A stretch of 64,000 nucleotides of DNA, from NCBI RefSeq assembly GCF_004123905.1, contig NZ_MZXW01000050.1, positions 248,001 through 312,000 of the forward strand, read 5' to 3'. The DNA is from Bradyrhizobium betae. Its GTDB lineage: Bacteria > Pseudomonadota > Alphaproteobacteria > Rhizobiales > Xanthobacteraceae. The notes below the pieces were generated by a model. The model ran no database searches. It was not told where the DNA came from and saw nothing but the letters and a program-made list of their open reading frames with translations. Positions within the stretch are counted from its first letter, which is position 1. Every line of letters starts with the position of its first letter. This document shows, one piece after another, positions 32,292-40,653 of the stretch. Both the position numbers and the translations under genes were made by a program.

Positions 32292-32552
32292 CTACTTCCC
32301 CTGCCTGTCCACCTTGTCCTTCTCCTTCTGGTTCATCTCCTGAACCTTGGGATCGGTGTTGGTCTGCCCGGTGGTCTGGGTGGTCGAGGCGGGCGGGGCA
32401 TTGGCGTTGGGCAGCGAGTTCTGGTCCGGCGTGGTAGGGCGCGTGGCCGTGGTTGGCGGCGTTGTGTTGCTCTGGGCGTAGAGGCCCACAGCAGTCAAAG
32501 AGAAGGCGCCCGACAGCAACGAGACTGCGAGCGCCTTTGAGATATTGGTCAT
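32292..32552 (-). CDS. Small secreted Thr/Pro/Asn-rich protein
   Basis: 86 residues from ATG 32552 with ribosome-binding site CAGGAGCAGATCG. A signal peptide (ISKALAVSLLSGAFSLTAVGLYA) precedes a low-complexity region rich in Thr, Pro, Gln and Asn, and a charged end (QEMNQKEKDKVDRQGK). No family is recognised. It follows the molybdenum hydroxylase operon region on the same strand as the large subunit's downstream neighbour, 56 bases away, so co-transcription is possible. Likely a periplasmic filler-type protein; function unknown. Confidence 0.7.
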   Translation of the reverse strand: MTNISKALAVSLLSGAFSLTAVGLYAQSNTTPPTTATRPTTPDQNSLPNANAPPASTTQTTGQTNTDPKVQEMNQKEKDKVDRQGK

Positions 32553-32607
32553 CGATCTGCTCCTGTCAGATCGATGGAAACGGCGCGAGGCCGCTAGTGT
32601 TCCAGAC

Positions 32608-34920
32608 CTATGCCTCCAATTGCTTGCCGAGCGGAAGGTTGCGGATACGCTTTCCGGTCGCGGCGAAGATGGCATTCATCAGCGCCGGCGCGAACGGCGG
32701 AACACCGGGCTCGCCGACGCCGCTCGGCGGCGTGTCGGGACCGGGGGGCACGATGTAGACGTTGGTCACGACAGGGGATTCATCCATCCTGATGACCTGG
32801 AAGTCGTCAAAGTTCTTCTGCTCCACCTTGCCGTCCTTGAAGCTGATCTCGCCGTATTTGGCGAGGCTCAGGCCCATGATCGCTGCGCCCTCGATCTGCG
32901 AGGCGATGCGCTCGGGGTTGACATAGGTGCCGCAGTCGATGGCGGTGTCGACCCGCGGCACCGTCAGCTTGCCCTTGTCGTCGACGGCCACCTCGACGAT
33001 GGTCGCGATATAGCTGACGAAGCTACGGTGCACGGCAATGCCGAGACCGTGGCCCTTGGGTACCTGGCGGCCCCATTCACCCTTCTCGGCGACCAGCTCG
33101 ACCACCTTGCGCAGGCGCGCGGTGTCGATCGGGTAGCTGTCATAGGGCTCGCCGTAGTTCCACATGTCCTTCACGGCGGGCTTGACGATGCGCGGGGTTC
33201 CGATCAGCGCGAGCAGCGTCTCCTTCTGGTCGCGGCCGGTCGCAGCTGCGATCTCGCCGACCATCGACTGCACCGCGAAGGCGCGCGGGATGTTCGAGAC
33301 CGAACGGAACCAGCCGATGCGGGTGAATGCCGCAGCTTCCGGGTTCTCGCAGGAGATGTTGGCGATCTCGAACGGCATGTCGACGAGACCCATGCCGAGC
33401 TCGAACGGCGCCGCGTGCTTTGCGCCTGCGGCGAAGGTCGAGGCGATGGTCGGCGCCACGCTGCGATGGCGCCAGGCGATCACCTTGCCGCTCTTGTCGA
33501 GGCCCGCTTCGATCCGTTCCACGGACACCGTGTGCAGGAAATCGTGGTGGAGATCGTCCTCACGGGTCCATTGTACCTTCACGGGCGCGCCAAGCTCCTT
33601 CGAGAGGAGGGCGGCCTCGAGCGCAAAATCGCATTTCGACTTGCGGCCGAAACCGCCGCCGAGCAGCGTCACGTTGACAGTGACATTGCCCTCGGGAATG
33701 CCGAGCGTCTTGGCGACGTCCTCGCGGGTGCCGCCGGGGCTCTGCACCGGCGCCCAGATCTCGGCCTTGTCGCCCTTGACGTCGGCAACCGCGACCGGCG
33801 GCTCCATGCTGACATGAGCAAGGTGCGGCAGGTAATATTCGCCGACGATGACCTTGTCGGCGCTCTTGAGCGCAGCGTCCGCGTCGCCTTCCTGGCGCAC
33901 GACGAGGCCCGGCTTGCGTGAAGCCTCCTCGAGCTCCTTGCGGTAGGCGACCGAGTCGTATTTGCCGTTGGCGCCGTCGTCCCAGGTCAGCTTCAGCGCG
34001 TCGCGGCCCTTGATCGCCGCGCCGGTGTTGCGCGCAATCACGGCAACGCCGCCGAGCGGCTGGAATTTCGACGGCCACGGCCAGCCCTGCACCTGCATCA
34101 CTTTCTCGACGCCGGGAATCTTCAGGGCCGCCTCCGGTTCGAACTTGACCAGCTTGCCGCCGGTGACCGGCGGGCGCGCGATCACGGCGTATTTCATGCC
34201 GGGGAGACGCACGTCGGCGCCATAGCGCGCTTTGCCGGTGGTGATGTCATGAAGATCGACGATACCGATCTGGCCCTTGCCGAGATAGCGGAAATCCCGG
34301 GGGTCCTTCAGCTTGAGGCCTTCGATAGCAGGCACGGATTCCTTGGCGGCATCGGCCGCGAGCTCGCCGAAGCCGAGCTTGCGGCTGGTCGCGCTGTGGA
34401 CGACCTCGTGATTGACGGCTTTCACTTCAGTCGCCGGCACGCCCCAGCGCTTGGCTGCGGCCTGCTCCAGCATGGTGCGGGCGGAGGCGCCGATCTGGCG
34501 CATCGGGATCAGATAGTGCCGCGTGCTGCGCGAGCCGTCGGTGTCCTGGTTGCCGAACTTGGCCTCGTCGCCGTGGGCCTGCTGCACCTTCACTTTGGAC
34601 CAGTCGGCTTCCATCTCCTCGGCAACGATCAGCGGCAGGCTGGTGCGCACGCCGGTGCCCATCTCGGCGCGGTGGGCAAGGATGGTGACGGTGCCGTCGG
34701 GCGCGACCGCGACGAACACACGCGGATCGACCACGACGCCATGCGGCATCTTGCCGGCGCCGGTCTCATAGGCGAAGGCCTGGCGCGACATCACGGGTGC
34801 GGCGAGCACGAAACCGCCGGTGACGCCGAGTCCCTTCAGGATGCTGCGGCGCGAAACCTTCTCGACCTTGATGTGCTTCTCGAAGCCGCGAAGCTTCGTC
34901 GGATTCTCGATGAAATTCAT
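32608..34920 (-). CDS. Periplasmic molybdenum hydroxylase, large subunit (isoquinoline 1-oxidoreductase/aldehyde-oxidase type)
   Basis: 770 residues. A Tat leader (KVSRRSILKGLGVTGGFVLAAP) sends the folded enzyme to the periplasm. The molybdopterin-cofactor-binding body shows TGKARYGADVRLPGMKYAVIARPP, LLGGGFGRKSKCDFALEAALLSKELGAPVKVQWTREDD and, near the end, GVGEPGVPPFAPALMNAI, with the active-site Glu at the GVGEP motif. This large subunit is of the IorB type that contains both large-subunit halves in one chain. Its small iron-sulfur partner is the next upstream gene, 1 base away. No FAD subunit or cytochrome is present. Aldehydes made by the quinoprotein alcohol dehydrogenases are possible substrates, which is inference. 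Confidence 0.92.
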   Translation of the reverse strand: MNFIENPTKLRGFEKHIKVEKVSRRSILKGLGVTGGFVLAAPVMSRQAFAYETGAGKMPHGVVVDPRVFVAVAPDGTVTILAHRAEMGTGVRTSLPLIVAEEMEADWSKVKVQQAHGDEAKFGNQDTDGSRSTRHYLIPMRQIGASARTMLEQAAAKRWGVPATEVKAVNHEVVHSATSRKLGFGELAADAAKESVPAIEGLKLKDPRDFRYLGKGQIGIVDLHDITTGKARYGADVRLPGMKYAVIARPPVTGGKLVKFEPEAALKIPGVEKVMQVQGWPWPSKFQPLGGVAVIARNTGAAIKGRDALKLTWDDGANGKYDSVAYRKELEEASRKPGLVVRQEGDADAALKSADKVIVGEYYLPHLAHVSMEPPVAVADVKGDKAEIWAPVQSPGGTREDVAKTLGIPEGNVTVNVTLLGGGFGRKSKCDFALEAALLSKELGAPVKVQWTREDDLHHDFLHTVSVERIEAGLDKSGKVIAWRHRSVAPTIASTFAAGAKHAAPFELGMGLVDMPFEIANISCENPEAAAFTRIGWFRSVSNIPRAFAVQSMVGEIAAATGRDQKETLLALIGTPRIVKPAVKDMWNYGEPYDSYPIDTARLRKVVELVAEKGEWGRQVPKGHGLGIAVHRSFVSYIATIVEVAVDDKGKLTVPRVDTAIDCGTYVNPERIASQIEGAAIMGLSLAKYGEISFKDGKVEQKNFDDFQVIRMDESPVVTNVYIVPPGPDTPPSGVGEPGVPPFAPALMNAIFAATGKRIRNLPLGKQLEA

Positions 34921-34921
34921 G

Positions 34922-35374
34922 TCACACTCCCGTCGATGCGAGATGGACTGCGTTCTCGATGCGCTGATAGCAGCCGCAGCGACAGATGTTGCCGGCCATG
35001 GCCTCGCGGATCTGGTCGTGCGAAGGCTTCGGGTTATCCATCAGCAGCGCTGCGGCCTGCATGATCTGGCCGGCCTGGCAGAAGCCGCATTGGGGCACAT
35101 TGACCTGGCGCCAGGCCTTCTGAACCGGATGATCGCCGTTCGGATGCAGCCCCTCGATCGTGGTGACCTCGCGGCCGGCGACGTCGTTGATCGATGTGAT
35201 GCAGGAGCGCACCGCCTCCTTGTCGACGATGACGGTGCAGGCGCCGCACAGGGCCTGACCGCAGCCGTATTTGGTGCCGGTCAGCCCGGCCTCGTCACGC
35301 AGGAACCAGAGTAGCGGGAGATCCGGGTCGCCGTCCCAGCTCTGTTCCTGGCCGTTGATCTTCACCTTGATCAT
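34922..35374 (-). CDS. (2Fe-2S) small subunit of the molybdenum hydroxylase
   Basis: 150 residues. An N-terminal plant-type ferredoxin domain has C-G-C-G-Q-A-L-C-G-A-C, and the C-terminal helical domain carries C-G-F-C-Q-A-G-Q and C-R-C-G-C-Y-Q-R-I; together these bind two [2Fe-2S] clusters. This is IorA/CoxS-type. It has a strong CGAGGGACGATC ribosome-binding site at ATG 35374 and is followed 1 base later by the large subunit, so the pair is one operon and the small subunit travels out with its Tat-tagged partner. It carries no Tat leader itself. The promoter lies in the 590 bases upstream. Confidence 0.94.
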   Translation of the reverse strand: MIKVKINGQEQSWDGDPDLPLLWFLRDEAGLTGTKYGCGQALCGACTVIVDKEAVRSCITSINDVAGREVTTIEGLHPNGDHPVQKAWRQVNVPQCGFCQAGQIMQAAALLMDNPKPSHDQIREAMAGNICRCGCYQRIENAVHLASTGV

Positions 35375-35963
35375 GATCGTCCCTCGCTCTTCATAAGCAT
35401 GTCGATTTTTAGATTTGCCGACGTCTTGTCACCGCATCCTGGTCCGTCGTCCCGCGCGGGCAGATCCCGGCAGGAGGCAGGAATGCGAACCGTGATGTCC
35501 GGATGTGCTCGATACCTCCCGTCTTATTCTTGATTAATTGAATTCGCGCGGCATCGTGACGCCACGAGGCTAGCAAAGATCCCAGCGGTTCGGCGTTCAC
35601 AGCCGAGTGTTCTCGGCGGGAAAACATTGCAACCGAGGTTTGTCAAAAGCAGGGCGCGGCATCGCGCCGCGCGCGCCTCGAAATGGGGGCCACGCAAAAA
35701 AGCTTCGTCCGGCAGAATGACTGCACGGACGAAGCAGGATGCCTCAGTCGAGGGAGGGAGAAACGCAGAAGCGCGGACTTCGAACGGGAAGTGAGCGGCA
35801 CTGCGCCGTCATTCAGAGACCAGGACTGAGGAGCCAATGGCTCTCGCACGCAGAGTGCAGAGGCCGCGGCCTCGCCGCGATCGTCCGGGGCCGGACCCAT
35901 CCGGCTCGCTGGCGATGGTCGGGCCAGCGAGCGGACGGGGCACGGCGGCGTCTGGCGGCCTTG
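35375..35963. other. 589-base region without a supported gene
   Basis: Open frames on both strands here lack ribosome-binding sites and protein-like composition. The region must hold the promoter of the molybdenum hydroxylase operon at its left end and the end of the gfa transcript at its right. A short GA-rich stretch (GAGGGAGGGAGAAA near 35751) is visible but has no known role. Confidence 0.5.
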
Positions 35964-36527
35964 TCAGGCGGCTTTGGCTTTCGCCACGTGGGTCGCAATC
36001 GCGTCCATCAGCGCCGGCGACAGGCAGTCATAGGGCTCGAGCCCGATTTCCTTCAGCCGCGAACGGATGCCGGCCATCTGCTCCGGCTTGACGCCGGATT
36101 CGATCACCGAGGAGACGAAGGCGGCAAATTGCGGCGCCTGCGAACCCTGCTCCTGGAACAGCTCCGGATGGATGAAGTCGAGGCCATAGAACGGATGGTT
36201 CTTGTTCTCGATCCGGCCGTACATGTGCGTGCCGCAGGCCTTGCAGGCGTGGCGCTGGATCACCGCGGAGGCATCGACGATCTCGAGCTTGTCGCCGTTC
36301 TCGAGCACGCTGACGTTCTGCCGCGGCACGACGGCGACGACGGAGAACGTAGCGCCCTGCGGCTTCCAGCACTTGGTGCAGCCGCAGGCGTGGTTGTGGG
36401 CGACGTCGCCCTTCACCGCGACCTTGACCTGATGGTCCTTGCATTTGCAGGCGAGCGTGCCGCCGGCAAAATGGCCTGTGCCTTGCTTGAGGCCGTTGTC
36501 GATCGAGGGATGGAGTGCAACAGTCAT
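35964..36527 (-). CDS. gfa: S-(hydroxymethyl)glutathione synthase
   Basis: 187 residues, the usual length. The Gfa zinc ligands are visible as two clusters: LACKCKDHQ near residues 26-32 and HACGCTKCWKPQGA near 48-60, then HACKACGTHMYGRIE. It speeds condensation of formaldehyde with glutathione in the cytoplasm. The strong ribosome-binding site GGAGGATCGACCC precedes ATG 36527. It lies 33 bases downstream of the class III alcohol dehydrogenase gene, so the two form an operon that begins close to xoxG and xoxF: formaldehyde made by XoxF in the periplasm enters the cytoplasm and is caught here. Firm family call. Confidence 0.95.
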   Translation of the reverse strand: MTVALHPSIDNGLKQGTGHFAGGTLACKCKDHQVKVAVKGDVAHNHACGCTKCWKPQGATFSVVAVVPRQNVSVLENGDKLEIVDASAVIQRHACKACGTHMYGRIENKNHPFYGLDFIHPELFQEQGSQAPQFAAFVSSVIESGVKPEQMAGIRSRLKEIGLEPYDCLSPALMDAIATHVAKAKAA

Positions 36528-36560
36528 GGGTCGATCCTCCTTGGGGGTGACGCTTTCGAG

Positions 36561-37670
36561 CTAGTACACGACGACGGAACGGATGGATTTGCCCTCATGC
36601 ATGAGGTCAAATCCCTTGTTGATCTCTTCGAGCTTGAGCACGTGAGTGATCATCGGATCGATCTGGATCTTTCCATTCATGTACCAGTCGACGATCTTCG
36701 GCACGTCGGTGCGGCCGCGTGCGCCGCCGAAGGCCGTGCCGCGCCAGTTACGGCCGGTGACGAGCTGGAACGGGCGGGTGGCGATCTCCTTGCCGGATTC
36801 GGCAACGCCGATGATGATCGAGGTGCCCCAGCCGCGATGGCAGGCTTCCAGCGCCTGACGCATCACGGTGGTGTTGCCGGTGCAGTCGAAGGTGTAGTCG
36901 GCGCCGCCGTCGGTCAGGTTGACCAGATGCGGGACGATGTCGCCGGTGATCTTCTTGGGATTGACGAACTCGGTCATGCCGAACCGGCGGCCCCAATCCT
37001 CCTTGGAGTCGTTGATGTCGACGCCGATGATCTTGTCGGCGCCGGCCATCTTGGCGCCCTGGATCACGTTGAGGCCGATGCCGCCGAGGCCGAACACCAC
37101 CACGTTGGAGCCCGGCGTGACCTTTGCGGTGTTGACGACGGCGCCGACGCCGGTGGTGACGCCGCAGCCGATGTAGCAGCTTTTGTCGAACGGCGCGTCC
37201 TCGCGGATCTTGGCGACGGCGATCTCCGGCAGCACGGTGAAGTTCGAGAAGGTCGAGCAGCCCATGTAGTGGTAGACCGGCTTGCCCTTGTAGGAGAAGC
37301 GGCTGGTGCCGTCGGGCATCACGCCCTTGCCTTGCGTCGCGCGGATCGCGGTGCAGAGATTGGTCTTCTGGCTCAGGCAGCTTTTGCACTGCCGGCATTC
37401 CGGCGTGTAGAGCGGGATGACATGGTCGCCCGGCTTCACCGAGCTTACGCCGGGGCCGATCTCGCGGATGATGCCGGCCCCCTCATGGCCCAGGACCGAC
37501 GGGAAGATTCCCTCGCTGTCGAAGCCGTCGAGCGTGTAGGCGTCGGTATGGCAGATGCCCGTCGCCTTGATCTCGACCAGGACTTCGCCGGCCTTCGGTC
37601 CTTCCAGATCGAGTTCGACGATCTCGAGTGGCTTCTTGGCTTCGAAAGCGACGGCGGCACGTGTCTTCAT
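36561..37670 (-). CDS. adhC: S-(hydroxymethyl)glutathione dehydrogenase (class III alcohol dehydrogenase)
   Basis: 369 residues. The catalytic zinc site is seen at CHTDAYTLDG and GHEGAGII, and the structural zinc loop at CRQCKSCLSQKTNLC. The NAD fold has VVVFGLGGIGLNVIQGAKMAGADKIIGVDIN. Residues typical of class III enzymes that bind S-hydroxymethylglutathione are present around TSRFSYKGKPVYHYMGCSTFSN. It oxidises the glutathione adduct to S-formylglutathione, which FghA (61691-62536) then hydrolyses. It precedes gfa in the same operon and follows xoxG by 61 bases on the same strand. The product may also act as S-nitrosoglutathione reductase, a known second role of the family. Confidence 0.96.
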   Translation of the reverse strand: MKTRAAVAFEAKKPLEIVELDLEGPKAGEVLVEIKATGICHTDAYTLDGFDSEGIFPSVLGHEGAGIIREIGPGVSSVKPGDHVIPLYTPECRQCKSCLSQKTNLCTAIRATQGKGVMPDGTSRFSYKGKPVYHYMGCSTFSNFTVLPEIAVAKIREDAPFDKSCYIGCGVTTGVGAVVNTAKVTPGSNVVVFGLGGIGLNVIQGAKMAGADKIIGVDINDSKEDWGRRFGMTEFVNPKKITGDIVPHLVNLTDGGADYTFDCTGNTTVMRQALEACHRGWGTSIIIGVAESGKEIATRPFQLVTGRNWRGTAFGGARGRTDVPKIVDWYMNGKIQIDPMITHVLKLEEINKGFDLMHEGKSIRSVVVY

Positions 37671-37731
37671 CGGTAACTCCTCAAATTCTCATAGGACGCC
37701 CAGAACCAAGTCTCGGCAGTCCTCGTAACGT

Positions 37732-38253
37732 TCATTTATGGCCCATGCAGGCGTCTTCCGCCTTGGTGTAGACCTCGTTCTTCTCGTCCTTCTTGCCGGG
37801 ACGCTGCCGGCCCCACGCTTCGTCGGAGCGGGCGCGCAGATAGACGTAGAGGTCGTCCATGTAGCAGGCGACGTTCGGGTTGTCGCCGAAGGCCGGCATC
37901 ACGTTCTCCTGTGCGGTCGAGATGTTCTTGCGACCTGAGGCGACCACGCCGAGGAAGTCGCCATAGCTCATGGTCTTGACCGAGTCCTTCAGCGCCGGTG
38001 CGTAGGTCGATCCCATGCCGTCCGGGCCATGGCAGACGTGGCAGTCGGAGTGATAGCGGCGATAACCGGAGTAGGTGAACCAGTCCACGGTGCCGTCGGC
38101 CGAAATCTTGTAGGTCGGGTTGCCTTCCTTATCGAGCCACTTTCCGTCGTCTTCCTTCTTCACGGCGGTCGGGTCGCCGGGACCTTCCGCAACAGCAATT
38201 CCCCCCGAGGCAACGAAGATGATCGCAGCAATGACAGAGCATATTTTACGCAA
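37732..38253 (-). CDS. xoxG: XoxG-type cytochrome c, electron acceptor of XoxF
   Basis: 173 residues. Translation begins at a TTG (38253) with GAGGA 7 bases before it; no ATG is available before the signal peptide, which is RKICSVIAAIIFVASGGIAVAEG. The haem site is C-H-V-C-H at 71-75, and the likely axial Met is in VMPAFGDN (about 119). Two further cysteines (C130, C169) complete the four-cysteine pattern that defines the 'methanol metabolism-related' c-type cytochromes. It takes electrons from XoxF, whose gene lies 81 bases upstream on the same strand. The lanthanide-dependent cytochrome XoxG is usually directly beside xoxF, as here. Confidence 0.9.
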   Translation of the reverse strand: MRKICSVIAAIIFVASGGIAVAEGPGDPTAVKKEDDGKWLDKEGNPTYKISADGTVDWFTYSGYRRYHSDCHVCHGPDGMGSTYAPALKDSVKTMSYGDFLGVVASGRKNISTAQENVMPAFGDNPNVACYMDDLYVYLRARSDEAWGRQRPGKKDEKNEVYTKAEDACMGHK

Positions 38254-38334
38254 GAGTTTGTCCTCGAAAGCGTTCGGTGGAGACGAGCCGGCGCGTGGAG
38301 TTGATCCACGCGCCGGAGCGACACTGAGGTGAGG

Positions 38335-40140
38335 CTAGTTCGCCGGCAGCGAGAACACGGTCAGCGTACCGCCGAGTGCCGTGTAGTTGCTGAGCGCTGC
38401 GTAGCCACCGACTGCGCCGAGACCGGCGGTCGGATCGGTCAGGCCTGCGGCGAGACCGATGCCGGCCCAGCCACCGACGCCCGAGAGCACTGCGACATAC
38501 TGCTTGCCGCCGTTCTCATAGGTCGTGACGTTGCCGATGATGCCGGAGGGAGTCTTGAACTTGTAGAGCTCCTTGCCGGTCTTGGCGTCGACTGCCTTCA
38601 GGTAGCCTTCGAGCGTGCCGTAGAACACCACGTTTCCGGCGGTCGCGAGCGCACCCGACCAGACCGAGAACTGCTCCTTGTTCGACCAGACGATCTTGCC
38701 GGTCTTGCCGTCCCAGGCGATGAAATTGCCCATGTGGCTTTCACCCGCCGGCGGATACATCGAGAGCGTCGCACCCACATAGGGCTGGCCCGCGGTGTAG
38801 CTCACCTTGAACGGCTCGTAGTCCATGCAGACGTGGTTGGTCGGAACGTAGAACAGCTGCGTGTCCGGCGAGTAGGCTGCCGGCTGCTCGTCCTTGGTGC
38901 CGAGCGCGGCCGGGCAGATGCCCTTCACGTTGTGGTCCTCACCCGCCTTGTCGGTCGAAGCGGCGTCGAGCACCTTCGGACGGCCATAGGTGGCTGAGTT
39001 CTTGTCCATGTCGACGCCGGAGGTCCAGTTCACCTTCGGGTCGTACTTTTCGGCGACCAGCAGTTCGCCGGTGCCGCGATCGAGCGTATAGCCGAGGCCG
39101 TTACGATCGAAATGCGTCAGCAGCTTGCGCGGCTGGCCGTTGATCGACTGGTCCGAGAGGATCATCTCGTTGACGCCGTCATAGTCCCACTCGTCGTGGG
39201 GCGTCATCTGATAGACCCATTTGGCAACGCCGGTGTCCGGGTTACGGGCCCAGATCGTCATCGACCATTTGTTGTCGCCGGGACGCTGCTTCGGATTCCA
39301 GGTCGAGGGATTGCCCGACCCGTAATACACGAGGTTCAGCTCGGGATCGTAGGAGATCCAGCCCCAGGTGGCACCGCCGCCGATCTTCCACTGATCGCCT
39401 TGCCAGGTCTTGAGGCTGGAGTCCTTGCCGACCGGCTTGCCGAGTGCGGTGGTCTTGTCGTCGACCAGGATCTGGTCATCCGGCCCTTCCGAGAACCCGC
39501 GCCAGGCCACCTTGCCGGTCTTGATGTCGTAGGCGGTCATATGGGCTTGAACGCCGAACTCGCCGCCGGAGATGCCGACCAGCACCTTGTCCTTGACGAC
39601 CATCGGCGCCGAGGTGCCGGTCTCGCCCTTGCTGGGATCGCCATTCTTGGCGGTCCATGCAACCTGACCGCTCTTGGCGTCGAGCGCGACCAGAGTCGTG
39701 TCGGCCTGATGCAGGAAGATCTTGCCGTCGCCGTAAGACAGGCCGCGGTTGACCGTATCGCAGCACATTACCGGGATGACGTTCGGATCCTGCTTCGGCT
39801 CGTACTTCCAGACGATCTTGTTCTCGTTCGAAAGGTCAAGGGCGTAGACCTTGTTCGGGAACGGCGTGTGGACGTACATGATGTTGCCGATGATCAGAGG
39901 GCCGCCTTCGTGGCCGCGCAGCACGCCGGTCGAGAAGGTCCAGGCCACCTGGAGCTTGCCCACGTTTTGTGCGTTGATCTGATTGAGCTTGGAGTAGCGG
40001 GTATTGGCGTAGTCGCCGGTCGGCATCACCCAGTCTTTCGGGTTCTGCGCCATCTTGTTCAGCTCCTCATTGGCTGAAGCGCCTCCGACGGCAAGAGCCG
40101 CCGCGGAGCCAAGAAAGGTCGCCAGTAGTACCTTGCGCAT
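38335..40140 (-). CDS. xoxF: Lanthanide-dependent methanol dehydrogenase
   Basis: 601 residues from ATG 40140, with GGAGG placed about 6 bases before it; an ATG two codons upstream sits too close to that site. Signal peptide to about residue 23. The protein has the W-motif propeller of type I quinoprotein methanol dehydrogenases, the vicinal disulfide Cys126-Cys127 (VMCCDTV), and metal/PQQ residues E194 (ISGGEFG), N277 (GSGNPS), catalytic D319 and the extra D321 in EWDYDG. The D-x-D marks XoxF rather than calcium-dependent MxaF, which has Ala there. It oxidises methanol (and formaldehyde) in the periplasm. Downstream come xoxG, adhC and gfa. A divergent AraC regulator may control it. Confidence 0.97.
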   Translation of the reverse strand: MRKVLLATFLGSAAALAVGGASANEELNKMAQNPKDWVMPTGDYANTRYSKLNQINAQNVGKLQVAWTFSTGVLRGHEGGPLIIGNIMYVHTPFPNKVYALDLSNENKIVWKYEPKQDPNVIPVMCCDTVNRGLSYGDGKIFLHQADTTLVALDAKSGQVAWTAKNGDPSKGETGTSAPMVVKDKVLVGISGGEFGVQAHMTAYDIKTGKVAWRGFSEGPDDQILVDDKTTALGKPVGKDSSLKTWQGDQWKIGGGATWGWISYDPELNLVYYGSGNPSTWNPKQRPGDNKWSMTIWARNPDTGVAKWVYQMTPHDEWDYDGVNEMILSDQSINGQPRKLLTHFDRNGLGYTLDRGTGELLVAEKYDPKVNWTSGVDMDKNSATYGRPKVLDAASTDKAGEDHNVKGICPAALGTKDEQPAAYSPDTQLFYVPTNHVCMDYEPFKVSYTAGQPYVGATLSMYPPAGESHMGNFIAWDGKTGKIVWSNKEQFSVWSGALATAGNVVFYGTLEGYLKAVDAKTGKELYKFKTPSGIIGNVTTYENGGKQYVAVLSGVGGWAGIGLAAGLTDPTAGLGAVGGYAALSNYTALGGTLTVFSLPAN

Positions 40141-40653
40141 AGTCATTCCTCCGTTGTCTCGTTTTATTGTTTCCGAAGCATTGCTCAATCACCGGGCTTC
40201 TCGTCCGGCGTCTGCTCGTGCAGGGCGGTCACGGTTGGGACCAGAAACGATGCTGTGGTGGTTCCTCCTCCGGATCAGAGCCACGGGTCCACGTGCAGAA
40301 GCGGCCCGTTCTTGTTGTTCCTGACTCAATCCCTAACGACTTCGCCATCGGGAAACTTGCCCAAGAGAGAAGCTGCTTTGCTTGACAGCGCACGGACGCG
40401 AAGATTTTGATTTTGCAGTAGCGAATTCAGCGGCTTCGCACTGCTTCGCGACCGCGTTCGATACTCAGGTTCCCCTTGACGGCGCTGCAACTAAGGCGGA
40501 GGATTAACCTTCAAGGGTGGCAGTGAAACGATGGCGCTCGTTTCAAAAGACCGCTCAAATTCGAGGTAAACGTCATGCAATCACGGCTGAGGGCTCCGGC
40601 AGCGCTGGTCGCGATTCGCATCGAATCTCCGGATCAAACCAGTGGCTGGATTA
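40141..40653. promoter_or_regulatory. Divergent intergenic region of xoxF and the AraC regulator
   Basis: 513 bases without a coding frame I can support. It must contain the promoters of both divergent genes and operator sites for the AraC protein. Candidate elements by eye, such as TTGACA at 40382-40387, lack a convincing -10 partner. No long inverted repeat stands out. Confidence 0.6.

Noticed and set aside
32545..33921. A 458-residue plus-strand frame
   Set aside because: It is antisense to the molybdenum hydroxylase large subunit and shows no domain.
35739..37676. A 645-residue plus-strand frame
   Set aside because: It covers gfa and adhC in the opposite sense. The protein text is Asp/Val/His-rich shadow sequence with no ribosome-binding site.
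40382..40387. TTGACA as the -35 box of the AraC gene promoter
   Set aside because: No acceptable -10 element is found 16-18 bases downstream.
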